In this document: piece after piece, positions 49,930 to 58,158 of the stretch
Layout of the letters: each line of letters opens with the position of its first letter
Numbering within the stretch: the first letter of the stretch is position 1
DNA from: Psychrobacter sp. UBA6766
GTDB lineage: Bacteria > Pseudomonadota > Gammaproteobacteria > Pseudomonadales > Moraxellaceae
Assembly: GCF_002453355.1 (NCBI RefSeq)
Contig: NZ_DKGQ01000039.1
Span: 59,174-123,173 of the forward strand
Length of the DNA: 64,000 bases
Direction: 5' to 3'
Notes under the pieces: generated by a model
Seen by the model: the letters and a program-made list of their open reading frames with translations, nothing else
What the model was told of the DNA's origin: nothing
The model's database searches: none
Position numbers and translations under genes: made by a program

Positions 49930-50607
49930 ATGAGTAAGGATTTTAAGAACAACAACGTTAAGGGCAATGATTCTAAGAACAATGACTTTAAGGACAATGG
50001 TTCTAAAAGCAATAAGAAACGCATTATCGATAATTCTGAAGACCTAAAAGAAAAAATCACTGAATCTATTGACGACTTTAAATTGCGCGCTGAATTATTG
50101 GTCGCCAATTTAAAAGAAGGCGGCGATGATGGCTTTGATCATTCGACGACCACTGCCGGTGAAAAAGGGCTTAAATCGGGCAAGGTTTCAGAGTTAACCG
50201 TCATTGCACCGTTAAAAGAAGGCGGGGCGGAACGCCTAAAAAAAGTATTAGAAATCGCAGGTGGTAATTTGGCAGGCGCAACGCGAGTTGGTACGTTACA
50301 TGACTTACGTTTTGTGTTTTTAGACAATGACACAAGGGTGCTGTTTTGTACTGCTTATGATGGCGATTGGGACCCTTATATCGATGATTTTGCGACCAAA
50401 ATCCCTGAGCTAATGGACATTTTATTTGGCAGCGTCGAAGGTTGGCCAGGTATTAAAAATCCGAGCGTCAAACAGTTTATTTTAGACCATCAAATTACTG
50501 CCGCGGCTTGGTATGTGGGGGTTCCGCATCTGACTATTCAAGATATTCGCCGCCAAGAGCGCATTGTTAAAGGCATTAATAAGGCGCTAGACGAAGCGCA
50601 GTCATAG
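49930..50607 (+). CDS. Putative DyP/catalase-associated protein with pentapeptide-periodic N-terminus
   Basis: 225 residues. Residues 3-28 consist of degenerate five-residue units of the type DFKNN, NVKGN, DSKNN, DFKDN, GSKSN, after which a Lys/Glu helix leads to a globular part from about residue 85. That part (SELTVIAPLKEGGAERLKKV, then DLRFVFLDNDTRVLFCTAYD and GDWDPYIDDFA) has the beta-alpha-beta pattern of a ferredoxin-like fold similar to that found in DyP-type peroxidases and in partner proteins encoded near them. No heme ligand is evident. It precedes the DyP peroxidase gene by 130 bases. A helper role is inferred from the neighbourhood. Confidence 0.68.
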   Translation: MSKDFKNNNVKGNDSKNNDFKDNGSKSNKKRIIDNSEDLKEKITESIDDFKLRAELLVANLKEGGDDGFDHSTTTAGEKGLKSGKVSELTVIAPLKEGGAERLKKVLEIAGGNLAGATRVGTLHDLRFVFLDNDTRVLFCTAYDGDWDPYIDDFATKIPELMDILFGSVEGWPGIKNPSVKQFILDHQITAAAWYVGVPHLTIQDIRRQERIVKGINKALDEAQS

Positions 50608-50643
50608 GGTCTATTAGGCACCAGTAAGATATTACTAATTATG

Positions 50644-50697
50644 CCTTCCTTTTATATCATCATTTCTAAAACGGGCTGGATGATATAAAAGGTAAGG
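50644..50697. repeat. Inverted repeat in the DyP peroxidase leader
   Basis: Perfect 14-bp arms CCTTTTATATCATC (50648-50661) and GATGATATAAAAGG (50679-50692), extendable with one bulge to 50644-50697. It lies 45 bases upstream of the DyP start with no T-run, so it may be an operator or an mRNA stem that modulates downstream translation. Confidence 0.7.
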
Positions 50698-50736
50698 GCG
50701 AAGTAAACTCATAAAAGTACATGAATAGGTTAAATA

Positions 50737-52314
50737 ATGAGTAAAAGTAGTCGAGATAACGATAATAAAGACGATCTTACTTCAAAAGATAATAATCCTT
50801 TAACCGCCAAGCTGCACGAATTGAAAGACGAGTTTGGCAATCATATCGAAGACAGCAATTTTGAATCGTGGTTAACGGATATTAAAAAAGAAGTGGGCGA
50901 TGGTATTGAAACATTAACTCATAAAGCGCGTGGCGTCTTCAATCCAAATAAAGTCACTATGCAGCTAGAAGACATTCAATCTATCATTTTACGCGATCGA
51001 CCGACGCCTTATTACGGAACAATCGTCGCACTGAAGATTAATAATGGAGAGGCTGGGCGCCAACTCCTCAAAACCGTCTTGCCAGACGTAACTGGCAGTA
51101 AGGCGTGGCATAAAGACATGCAAGCAACGCTGTCCATTGTCATGACTTATGATGGGTTGAAGGCGCTAGGCGTGCCGCAGTCATCATTGGATAGCTTTCC
51201 GGAATCCTTTAAAGCAGGTATGGCAAAGCGATCTGAAAAATTGCGTGATTTTGATATCAATGCGCCTGAAAACTGGGCTGCACCTTTTGGCAATAAAGGC
51301 GATATCCATGTCGGCGCAGCGATTATCGCTGATAGCAAAGAGAAGTGGCAGATTAAGCTACGCGAGCTACAGGAAAATATTCAATCGCACATTGATAAAG
51401 ATAATCCCGCCGATGGCAATATTGAAATCCTTATGGAGCACGCTTTTGGCTCGGATACGAATGTCAAAAATGTCTTTGGTTATCATGATGGCATCAGCAA
51501 TCCTGAGATTAAAGGTAGCGGAATTCAAACACCGCCCAGTCTCGATGGTGAGGCGATTGCAGCAGGGGAGTTTGTATTAGGTTATAAAGGCGAGGCGGGC
51601 ACGATAGCACCAATGCCGCAGCCAGAAGTCTTGGGTAAAAACGGCTCATTCATGGTATTGCGTGCCTATAACAGTCATGTTGCCGCTTTTAATAAATTTT
51701 TAAAAGAAAATACGGAGAGTGACGAAGAAGCGGAGTTGCTGGGCGCAAAAATGTGGGGACGTTGGCGCTCAGGTGCGCCTTTAGTCTTATCTCCTGAGCA
51801 GGATAATAAGGACTTGGGCGAGGATCCCAATCGTAACAATGATTTTGGTTATAAAGAGGATCCTTTTGGCAAAAAATGTCCATTTGGTGCCCATGTACGG
51901 CGTATGAATCCAAGAGATAGCAAAGACTTTATTTTATCGGACGTGCGTATTCACCGTATCGTTAGACGCAGCGTTGGTTTTGGAGAGGTATTGCCGCCCG
52001 ATGTGACGGAAGACGATGGCAAAGAGCGTGGGCTATTCTTTATTGGTATCAACGCCCATGCCATGGAGACCGTTGAGTTTTTGCAATCGCAGTGGGTCAA
52101 TGATGGTAATTTTATGAGCTTAGGAGAAGAAAAAGATCCGATGCTTGGTGTGCATCATGGCGATAAAGACGCCGCTGCTGATACCTTTACCGTTCCTGCC
52201 GATCCTATCCGTAAGCGTTATCACGGTATCGAAACCTTTAATACTTTATACGGCGGTGAGTATTTATTTATTCCAAGTCTATCAGCGTTAAAATGGATGA
52301 GTGAATTGCCTTAA
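50737..52314 (+). CDS. DyP-type heme peroxidase, long form
   Basis: 525 residues, longer than the 300-450 residues of most DyP enzymes because of a polar N-terminal lead of about 75 residues. The DyP signature GYHDG is at residues 248-252 (distal Asp), CPFGAHVRRMNPRD lies near 385, and the likely proximal heme His is in DVRIHRIVRRSVGFGE at about 406. GLFFIGINAHAMETVEFLQSQWVNDG completes the C-terminal core. Such enzymes use hydrogen peroxide to oxidise aromatic or lipid-type substrates. No signal peptide is present. It is located between the helper-like gene and a catalase-fold gene, suggesting a common pathway. Confidence 0.9.
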   Translation: MSKSSRDNDNKDDLTSKDNNPLTAKLHELKDEFGNHIEDSNFESWLTDIKKEVGDGIETLTHKARGVFNPNKVTMQLEDIQSIILRDRPTPYYGTIVALKINNGEAGRQLLKTVLPDVTGSKAWHKDMQATLSIVMTYDGLKALGVPQSSLDSFPESFKAGMAKRSEKLRDFDINAPENWAAPFGNKGDIHVGAAIIADSKEKWQIKLRELQENIQSHIDKDNPADGNIEILMEHAFGSDTNVKNVFGYHDGISNPEIKGSGIQTPPSLDGEAIAAGEFVLGYKGEAGTIAPMPQPEVLGKNGSFMVLRAYNSHVAAFNKFLKENTESDEEAELLGAKMWGRWRSGAPLVLSPEQDNKDLGEDPNRNNDFGYKEDPFGKKCPFGAHVRRMNPRDSKDFILSDVRIHRIVRRSVGFGEVLPPDVTEDDGKERGLFFIGINAHAMETVEFLQSQWVNDGNFMSLGEEKDPMLGVHHGDKDAAADTFTVPADPIRKRYHGIETFNTLYGGEYLFIPSLSALKWMSELP

Positions 52315-52371
52315 AATCTTAAAAAGACCTGTTCATTTATAAGAACAACTCATTATAAAAAGGATTAAAAA

Positions 52372-53520
52372 ATGTTAAAAAAATTATTCAAACCTAAATA
52401 TGTGCCTTATGATGCAAAGTATATTCAACTAAGCGAAGAAGACGAGCGAAATATTCGTGCGATTACTGACGATATCAAAAATTATGTTTCTAAAAGTGAT
52501 AAAGTTAGTAACGTCGATTATCATACGCGCGATGCTCACGCGAAAGGCTACTGCGTCCTTAAAGCCAAGTTTGAGATAGTAGATAATTTGCCTACCGAGT
52601 ACGCGCAAGGTCTTTATGCCAAATCAGGCATTCACGATGCGGTGATTCGTTTTTCTAATGGCGCACCTTTTATTGCCGCTGATCGCAAATTGGGTATGGC
52701 GCAAGGTTTGGCGATAAAGGTATTCGATGTTCCGGGTGAAAAATTGGCGCCGGGAGAAGAAAACAGTACGACCTTTGATTTTAACTTGGTTAATTATCCT
52801 GTATTCTTCTGTAATACAATCGAAGATTATACTTATATCTCTAAGCTGTTTTTAGAATTGCCAAAATACATTGAAAAAGGCGCAATTGGTAAAGCGAAGT
52901 TGGCCTTTAACTGGCTAACCAACTACGGCTCAAGACTGCCGACGAAAGAATCTTTCAAAACGTTTAAAGCGGTTGGCGGATTTATGAAAATTGAGCCAAA
53001 AAATACGCTGCTTTATGATTTTCATTCGCAAGGCGTGGTGCGTCATGGCGATTTTATGGCAAAGATTCGAGTAACGCCAACCAAGGCATCGGCTAAAAAA
53101 GTTACTCGCCGTGAACTGGACATAAACGCACGCGACGAAGCAATTCGTCCGTTGATTATTGATGAGATACGTGAGCATGATTATCAGTTCGATGTCCAGA
53201 TTCAGCTTTGTCGTAACCTTAAAAAGCAGCCGATTGAAGAGATAACCACAGAATGGAAAGAGTCTGATGCGCCGTTTGTGACAGTAGCGACGCTCACGAT
53301 TCCTTGCCAAGATATACCTGATGACGGTCATTTTGAAATTATGGAAAATTTATCGTTTACGCCGTTTCGCTGCCTAAAGGAGAACCGTCCGATTGGCAAT
53401 TTGCAACAGTCACGTTTAAAAGCGTATCAAATAGCCTCAGAGACGCGCCATAAATTGAACGGCGTCAAACGCAGCGAACCTAAAAGCTTAAAACAAACCT
53501 TTGATAAATCTTTCTTCTAA
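52372..53520 (+). CDS. Catalase-family heme protein (possible peroxidase or hydroperoxide-converting enzyme)
   Basis: 382 residues, shorter than classical catalase. The distal His is likely H56 in TRDAHAKGYCVLKAKFEI, the Asn region is FNLVNYPVFF, and the proximal heme ligand motif R-x3-Y is R348-Y352 in SRLKAYQIASETRHKLNG. ALYAKSGIHDAVIRFSNGAP-type and GMAQGLAIKVFDVPGEKL segments fit the catalase core. This small clade includes allene oxide synthase-like and related heme proteins, so lipid hydroperoxide conversion is possible besides peroxide removal. AAAAGGATTAAAA precedes the start. It lies 57 bases after the DyP gene. Confidence 0.82.
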   Translation: MLKKLFKPKYVPYDAKYIQLSEEDERNIRAITDDIKNYVSKSDKVSNVDYHTRDAHAKGYCVLKAKFEIVDNLPTEYAQGLYAKSGIHDAVIRFSNGAPFIAADRKLGMAQGLAIKVFDVPGEKLAPGEENSTTFDFNLVNYPVFFCNTIEDYTYISKLFLELPKYIEKGAIGKAKLAFNWLTNYGSRLPTKESFKTFKAVGGFMKIEPKNTLLYDFHSQGVVRHGDFMAKIRVTPTKASAKKVTRRELDINARDEAIRPLIIDEIREHDYQFDVQIQLCRNLKKQPIEEITTEWKESDAPFVTVATLTIPCQDIPDDGHFEIMENLSFTPFRCLKENRPIGNLQQSRLKAYQIASETRHKLNGVKRSEPKSLKQTFDKSFF

Positions 53521-53589
53521 ACCTTTTTAGAAACTTAGATGGGTTTTATTTTGAACTCACTATAGACACAAAAACTTAAGTAAAAAAAG

Positions 53590-53621
53590 AGCCAGTAGTT
53601 TGACTACTGGCTTTTTTTTTA
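53590..53621 (+). terminator. Intrinsic terminator of the DyP/catalase cassette
   Basis: Perfect 9-bp stem GCCAGTAGT/ACTACTGGC with a three-base loop and nine T. Confidence 0.88.
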
Positions 53622-53705
53622 AACAAATTTTGGTAAAAATACAGACTTTACTTAATTAACTACCATGTATAGTCAATTAAAAGTAAAACTGTCATAAGTT
53701 CAGAG

Positions 53706-53775
53706 GTGATACAGAGAGAAATTTTCCTTGCTTGCTGTGTTCCCAGAAGCTGCGCAAAATTCATCGCTGTAACAC
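53706..53775. repeat. Palindromic intergenic repeat, copy 2
   Basis: Imperfect 20-bp arms (16 matches; left arm GTGATACAGAGAGAAATTTT) enclose a core CCTTGCTTGCTGTG and the end GCGCAAAATTC, shared with the element at 24858-24931. The arms differ in sequence from copy 1 but remain complementary to each other, so pairing rather than sequence is conserved. Confidence 0.78.
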
Positions 53776-53809
53776 TTTTAAATTAAATCTACTATATGAT
53801 TTATGGTTC

Positions 53810-54181
53810 TTATAGTTGGCAGTTAACTTGATATTCTTGACCGTTTCCCGTTTTGATGGTCATGATGCCGTAATCAGCTTTGGTGTGCCAATCGTAAGTC
53901 GTCTGAGGGTTAACGTCGTTGATATAACGAGCGCCAGAACCTGATACTGCTTGCTTCATGCTAACTTTAGCGCTGTCTAAGCCAACTTTCGGTAGGGTAA
54001 CGCTTAAGTTAGCGACTTGTCCATTTGCAGTGTATGCAGCAGTGATTTGACCATTATCTTCACAAGTAAATGATTGAACCACTGGTTGTGAATTAATGGT
54101 TGGGGCCGTAGTGGTCGGTGCGCTAGTAGCACAAGCAGCTAGTAGTACGGCAAAAGGTACGACGGCTAATAATTTTTTCAT
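53810..54181 (-). CDS. mliC: MliC-family lysozyme inhibitor lipoprotein
   Basis: 123 residues from the ATG at 54181, preceded by GAGGAATATT on the minus strand. The signal with lipobox is MKKLLAVVPFAVLLAACATS (Cys at 17). A Thr/Pro-rich linker leads to the MliC domain: VVQSFTCEDNGQITAAYTAN, VSGSGARYINDVNPQTTYDW and MTIKTGNGQEYQVNCQL, with the conserved Cys pair that forms a disulfide. MliC binds C-type lysozyme from the outer membrane side. The gene appears monocistronic. Confidence 0.85.
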   Translation of the reverse strand: MKKLLAVVPFAVLLAACATSAPTTTAPTINSQPVVQSFTCEDNGQITAAYTANGQVANLSVTLPKVGLDSAKVSMKQAVSGSGARYINDVNPQTTYDWHTKADYGIMTIKTGNGQEYQVNCQL

Positions 54182-54442
54182 AATATTCCTCAAGATTGAA
54201 AGCGAATTTTGTTTGTCACACTGAGCGGTATCTTACAATAAAAAATGTAAATTCATGTTGTGGTTCGTATTTGGACAAGTAACGTCGGCTACTAGTTTTA
54301 GCCCTTCCTTATCCTAAATTCCCCAAGCAGTCAAAAAAATTCCTACGAACATTAACAAGGTTTTTGCATAAAATAGGGCAGCTTTAACTAGAGCTGTTTT
54401 GAAGTAGACATTCCGTTAAAAAATAGTAACAAGGAAAGATAT

Positions 54443-55126
54443 ATGGATTGGGCAAGTATTTTTATTCATGATACCACTTGGTCGTTTGCCATAGAGATAT
54501 TGATTCGTGCAAGCGTCATGTTTTTTTTGATTATTTCCTTTTTACGATTCACTGGCAAACGCGGCGTTCGTCAACTGTCCATCTTTGAGCTGACCATTAT
54601 CTTATCACTAGGCTCTATTGCAGGTGACCCCATGTTCACTGAGGATCTACCGATTATCCAAGCAGTATTAATCATGAGTACGATAATTCTACTGTATCGG
54701 CTCTGTACGTGGGGTATGGTGCGCTACCAACCTTTCGAAAATTTACTAGAAGGCAAAGCGCTATACATCGTTGAAGATGGGATGTTAGTCTGCAACAAGA
54801 TCAGAAAAGGTTCAATGTCACACGATGAGTTTTTTGCAGAAATGCGTCAGCAAGGGGTTGAGCATTTGGGCCAAGTGCGTACAGGCTTACTCGAGACAGA
54901 TGGTAAGTTTAGTTTATTGCTATGTCCATCTGATAACGTCAGCTATGGTTTGCCACTTTTTCCTAAGCAATGTCAGGCAGTTACCCAGATAGAATCAGAC
55001 AAGTATTACGCTTGTATGTATTGTGGCTACGTGGACTTTATCTCAGATCCTGACCAATTATGCCCACGTTGCGAGAATGACTGCCGAAATTGGGCAGAAG
55101 CCTTAAATAGTAAGATTATCAGGTAA
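54443..55126 (+). CDS. DUF421 membrane protein with rubredoxin-like C-terminal zinc/iron knuckle
   Basis: 227 residues. Three membrane helices (residues about 13-36, 45-62 and 67-85) contain the family features FLRFTGKRGVRQLSIFELTI and LSLGSIAGDPMFTEDLP. The cytoplasmic domain has KALYIVEDGMLVCNKIRKGS and DEFFAEMRQQGVEHLGQVRT (YetF-like). Unlike ordinary DUF421 proteins, it ends with KYYACMYCGYVDFISDPDQL followed by CPRCENDC. Cys 191, 194, 207 and 210 are arranged as C-x2-C...C-x2-C as in rubredoxin. AAGGAAAGATAT precedes the start. Confidence 0.85.
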   Translation: MDWASIFIHDTTWSFAIEILIRASVMFFLIISFLRFTGKRGVRQLSIFELTIILSLGSIAGDPMFTEDLPIIQAVLIMSTIILLYRLCTWGMVRYQPFENLLEGKALYIVEDGMLVCNKIRKGSMSHDEFFAEMRQQGVEHLGQVRTGLLETDGKFSLLLCPSDNVSYGLPLFPKQCQAVTQIESDKYYACMYCGYVDFISDPDQLCPRCENDCRNWAEALNSKIIR

Positions 55127-55182
55127 GTATTGATAAGCAAGCGTTAAAATAGGTGAGTATAAATGAATTTTATCATAGGGTT

Positions 55183-55746
55183 TTATTTTCCAAATCGCTC
55201 AAGCCTTTTGGCCACTTGCTGAACGCGCTCATCTCTATCGCCACCAATCCGAACGAATGACTGATTATGATGAGTTAATTGACTGGCAAAATAAGCACTG
55301 ATATCTTCACGCTGATGCGCGCTATCACGCAAATCATCAGCGACCCACGGGATATCTACCTCGGTCAAGAGTACTAAATCATAATGGTGTGCCAATGCCG
55401 CTTGCGCAAGCGCCTCAGGACAATCGCCATAATACCAATTGGAATACACCATCAGCTCAAATAAACTGGTGTCACAAAATAAATAACGGTTGTTATCGGC
55501 CATCTGCGCCGCTTGCTTAGCCAGCTTGTTTTCTAGCTCAATTTGACCTTGCGCAATAGGCAGTAAATCATCCCACGTACAAGTCAGTTGCTCGCTATCC
55601 CATTTTGCTTGCAGATAAGTACGCATATATTCTGGCACCCACGGACAGCCAAAATCTGTGGCTAAATCGCGGCATAAGGTGGTCTTGCCAGTGCTTTCTG
55701 CCCCTAGTATCGCGACATTAATAACGGTTTTAGGCGTATGCTGCAT
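55183..55746 (-). CDS. Nicotinamide riboside kinase (NadR-type kinase)
   Basis: 187 residues from the ATG at 55746 (MQHTPKTVINVAILGAESTG); longer in-frame starts at 55779 and 55797 overlap pnuC more deeply. Walker A GAESTGKTT is followed by PWVPEYMRTYLQAKW, a CDTSLFELMVYSNWYYG substrate region and VLLTEVDIPWVADDLR. This is the kinase part of NadR without the adenylyltransferase and repressor parts, as expected for a single-domain ribosylnicotinamide kinase. It overlaps the end of pnuC by 17 bases, so uptake and phosphorylation of nicotinamide riboside are coupled for NAD salvage. Confidence 0.85.
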   Translation of the reverse strand: MQHTPKTVINVAILGAESTGKTTLCRDLATDFGCPWVPEYMRTYLQAKWDSEQLTCTWDDLLPIAQGQIELENKLAKQAAQMADNNRYLFCDTSLFELMVYSNWYYGDCPEALAQAALAHHYDLVLLTEVDIPWVADDLRDSAHQREDISAYFASQLTHHNQSFVRIGGDRDERVQQVAKRLERFGK

Positions 55747-56479
55747 GAGATTGAACGCGGTAGCGTCGTTGCCATTCATAGTATGCCCAGATTGCAATGA
55801 GAGTGAACACTACGTATTGTAGCGCGGTAAAGGTTAACCCTTTATAAAAGTACAGCGGAACGGAAATCGCATCGGCAACTATCCAAAGCAGCCAATGTTC
55901 AATTTTACGCCGCGCCATCAGCCACATCGCCATTAAGAACAGCGCGGTGGTCAGCATGTCGGTGTAATCAACCCAGGTAAATAAATGCAAGCCCAGTACG
56001 GCACCATCAAAGCTAAAGTTATTATTGATAACAGGTCTGAAGTAATACACCAAAGCGACAAAGGCGACGGTTGCAGACGCTAATGCTGCTAATATTGGTA
56101 GATCCTTTGTGCTTAAATGCTCTACTAAAATGGTGTTTTGAGTATTGTCATGGTCTAAGCCATTATCCTGCTGGCTAGTTGGATTTATAGGATCTTGATG
56201 ATTGTCTCGATCTTTATTCTGCGTCCAGTTTATCCAACCATAAATACTCATGATACTATAGTAGGCGTTGATAAACATATCCCCGAACAGTTGCCACTTC
56301 CAAAGTAGATAGACAAAAATGGCGGTGCTAACCAGTCCAATAGGGAAAACCAAAATATTGGTTTTGCTGGCAAGTAAGACACTACTGACCCCAAATATGA
56401 CTGCAATCAATTCTAAAACAATAAATAGAGTCGGATAGTCGGCGTATTGCCCGAATAACCAGTTTAAGAGTTCCGCCAT
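55730..56479 (-). CDS. pnuC: Nicotinamide riboside transporter PnuC
   Basis: 249 residues with seven membrane helices. The N-terminal helix region contains FIVLELIAVIFGVSSVLLAS; then WKWQLFGDMFINAYYSIMSI and YGWINWTQN carry the PnuC signature W-x2-W region. WLLWIVADAISVPLYFYKGL and YVVFTLIAIWAYYEWQRRY near the end are also typical. A polar loop of about 30 residues separates the two halves. It imports nicotinamide riboside, trapped afterwards by the kinase encoded by the overlapping downstream gene. Confidence 0.92.
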   Translation of the reverse strand: MAELLNWLFGQYADYPTLFIVLELIAVIFGVSSVLLASKTNILVFPIGLVSTAIFVYLLWKWQLFGDMFINAYYSIMSIYGWINWTQNKDRDNHQDPINPTSQQDNGLDHDNTQNTILVEHLSTKDLPILAALASATVAFVALVYYFRPVINNNFSFDGAVLGLHLFTWVDYTDMLTTALFLMAMWLMARRKIEHWLLWIVADAISVPLYFYKGLTFTALQYVVFTLIAIWAYYEWQRRYRVQSHAAYA

Positions 56480-56770
56480 TGCTATTCCAAAATTAAAAAG
56501 TAAAAGCGAGAGTTAACAAACAAGTTGCAACTAAACGATGATAATTCACAGCAATTATAGCGCAGCTGTCGACAAATGAAGTCAATCTTTACTTATTCTC
56601 GTTAAGAAGCTGATTATTTGTAACAAAGTATTAGAAAAATTATATTATTCAGGCATAATAAAGGCACTTATTTTAAGTTTACAGTTATTCACCGAAAATT
56701 AGACGACTGTTGTTTTTCTCCACTTTTATGCTTATTGCAAGCACTATTGTAGTAGACAAGGAAGCACATC

Positions 56771-57916
56771 ATGACGACTTGTATCACGGGCACCGGCCTG
56801 TATATCCCCCCTTATAGCATTAGTAATGAAGAGTTAGTAGAGTCATTTAACCAGTATGTTGATAATTATAATACCAAGCATGCTGACGCGATTGAAGCTG
56901 GTACGATTACGGCGTTGCAGCCTTCATCAGCGGCCTTTATTGAAAAAGTATCGGGTATCAAATCACGTTATGTGATGGAAAAAGACGGTATCTTAGATCC
57001 TGAAATTATGGCACCGGTCATTGCCTATCGTAACTTGGGCGAAGAGCTGTCTATCATGGCAGAAATGGGCGCTGCTGCATTGAAAGATGCGCTGGCTGAC
57101 GCAGGTCTCGAGGCCAATGATTTAGACGGTATTATTCTTGCGTGTTCAAATTTCCAGCGTACTTATCCTGCGGTCTCTATCGAGATTCAAAATGAGATTG
57201 GTATGGTTGGTGGCTTTGCTTATGATATGAACGTTGCTTGTAGTGCAGCAACTTTTGGTTTATCGCAAGCACATGGTTCTATCGTTTCTGGTCTTGCCAA
57301 ACGCGTTGCTGTGGTCAATGTTGAGATTACCTCAGCGCATCTAAATTGGCGCAACCGTGACAGCCACTTTATCTTTGGTGATGTGGCAACGGCTTGTATC
57401 GTAGAAGAGCTTGATACGCCAAAAGGCTACGAGATTCTAAATGCCAAATTATTTACTCAGTTTTCGACCAATATCAAAAACGAATATGGCTTTATGGATC
57501 GCTCTGAGTTCTTGGCGGCGCAGACTGAGATGTACCCCGATATCAAAGAACCCGTCACTGATAAACTATTTTTGCAAAACGGCCGTAAGGTCTTTCGTGA
57601 AGTCTGTCCGAAGGTGTCAGAAGTTATTACCGAGCACTTGCAAGAAAACGACATCCCAACGTCTGATGTGAAGATGATGTGGTTGCACCAAGCCAATGCC
57701 AATATGTTGGATTTAATCTTGCGTACCGTCATTGGTAAAGAAGCTGATAAAGCGATTGTTCCAAGTGTCATTGACGAGTTTGCCAATACAAGCTCAGCCA
57801 GTCCGATGATTGTGTTTCATCGTTATAAAGACGCGTTAAAATCTGGTGATTTGGGCGTAATTTGCTCGTTTGGTGCGGGTTATTCGATTGGTTCGGTACT
57901 GGTTCGTAAAGTATAA
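56771..57916 (+). CDS. Beta-ketoacyl-ACP synthase III-like (FabH-type) enzyme
   Basis: 381 residues, longer than the roughly 320 of E. coli FabH and like the extended FabH-type synthases of Moraxellaceae. The Cys-His-Asn triad is visible: Cys in YDMNVACSAATFGLSQAHGS, His in MMWLHQANANMLDLILRTVI, Asn in IDEFANTSSASPMIVFHRYK. GAGYSIGSVLVRK is the usual end. It condenses an acyl-CoA primer with malonyl-ACP to start fatty acid synthesis or a related reaction. The extra segment (residues about 20-75) may alter primer choice. Confidence 0.86.
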   Translation: MTTCITGTGLYIPPYSISNEELVESFNQYVDNYNTKHADAIEAGTITALQPSSAAFIEKVSGIKSRYVMEKDGILDPEIMAPVIAYRNLGEELSIMAEMGAAALKDALADAGLEANDLDGIILACSNFQRTYPAVSIEIQNEIGMVGGFAYDMNVACSAATFGLSQAHGSIVSGLAKRVAVVNVEITSAHLNWRNRDSHFIFGDVATACIVEELDTPKGYEILNAKLFTQFSTNIKNEYGFMDRSEFLAAQTEMYPDIKEPVTDKLFLQNGRKVFREVCPKVSEVITEHLQENDIPTSDVKMMWLHQANANMLDLILRTVIGKEADKAIVPSVIDEFANTSSASPMIVFHRYKDALKSGDLGVICSFGAGYSIGSVLVRKV

Positions 57917-57944
57917 TATTTCGTTCAAATGTTCTGATAATCAT

Positions 57945-57978
57945 AAAAATAGCTAAGAGTATTCTTAGCTATTTTTTT
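57945..57978 (+). terminator. Intrinsic terminator of the FabH-type gene
   Basis: 14-bp stem AAAAATAGCTAAGA/TCTTAGCTATTTTT, loop GTAT, T-run. Confidence 0.85.
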
Positions 57979-58158
57979 ACCTGCGTTTTCTCATCTATCT
58001 GTATGACAGGGAAAATTGGAAAGTCATATTTGAGTACAATTAGGGATAAAGCGAGCCGTTTGCGAATATAATAGTAAGATTGCTGAGAGGTTTTAAATTA
58101 AGCGCAAAAATTTGCTATAATCACTCTCTTATTTTACTCATTTTAAAAAAGTCCTTTT

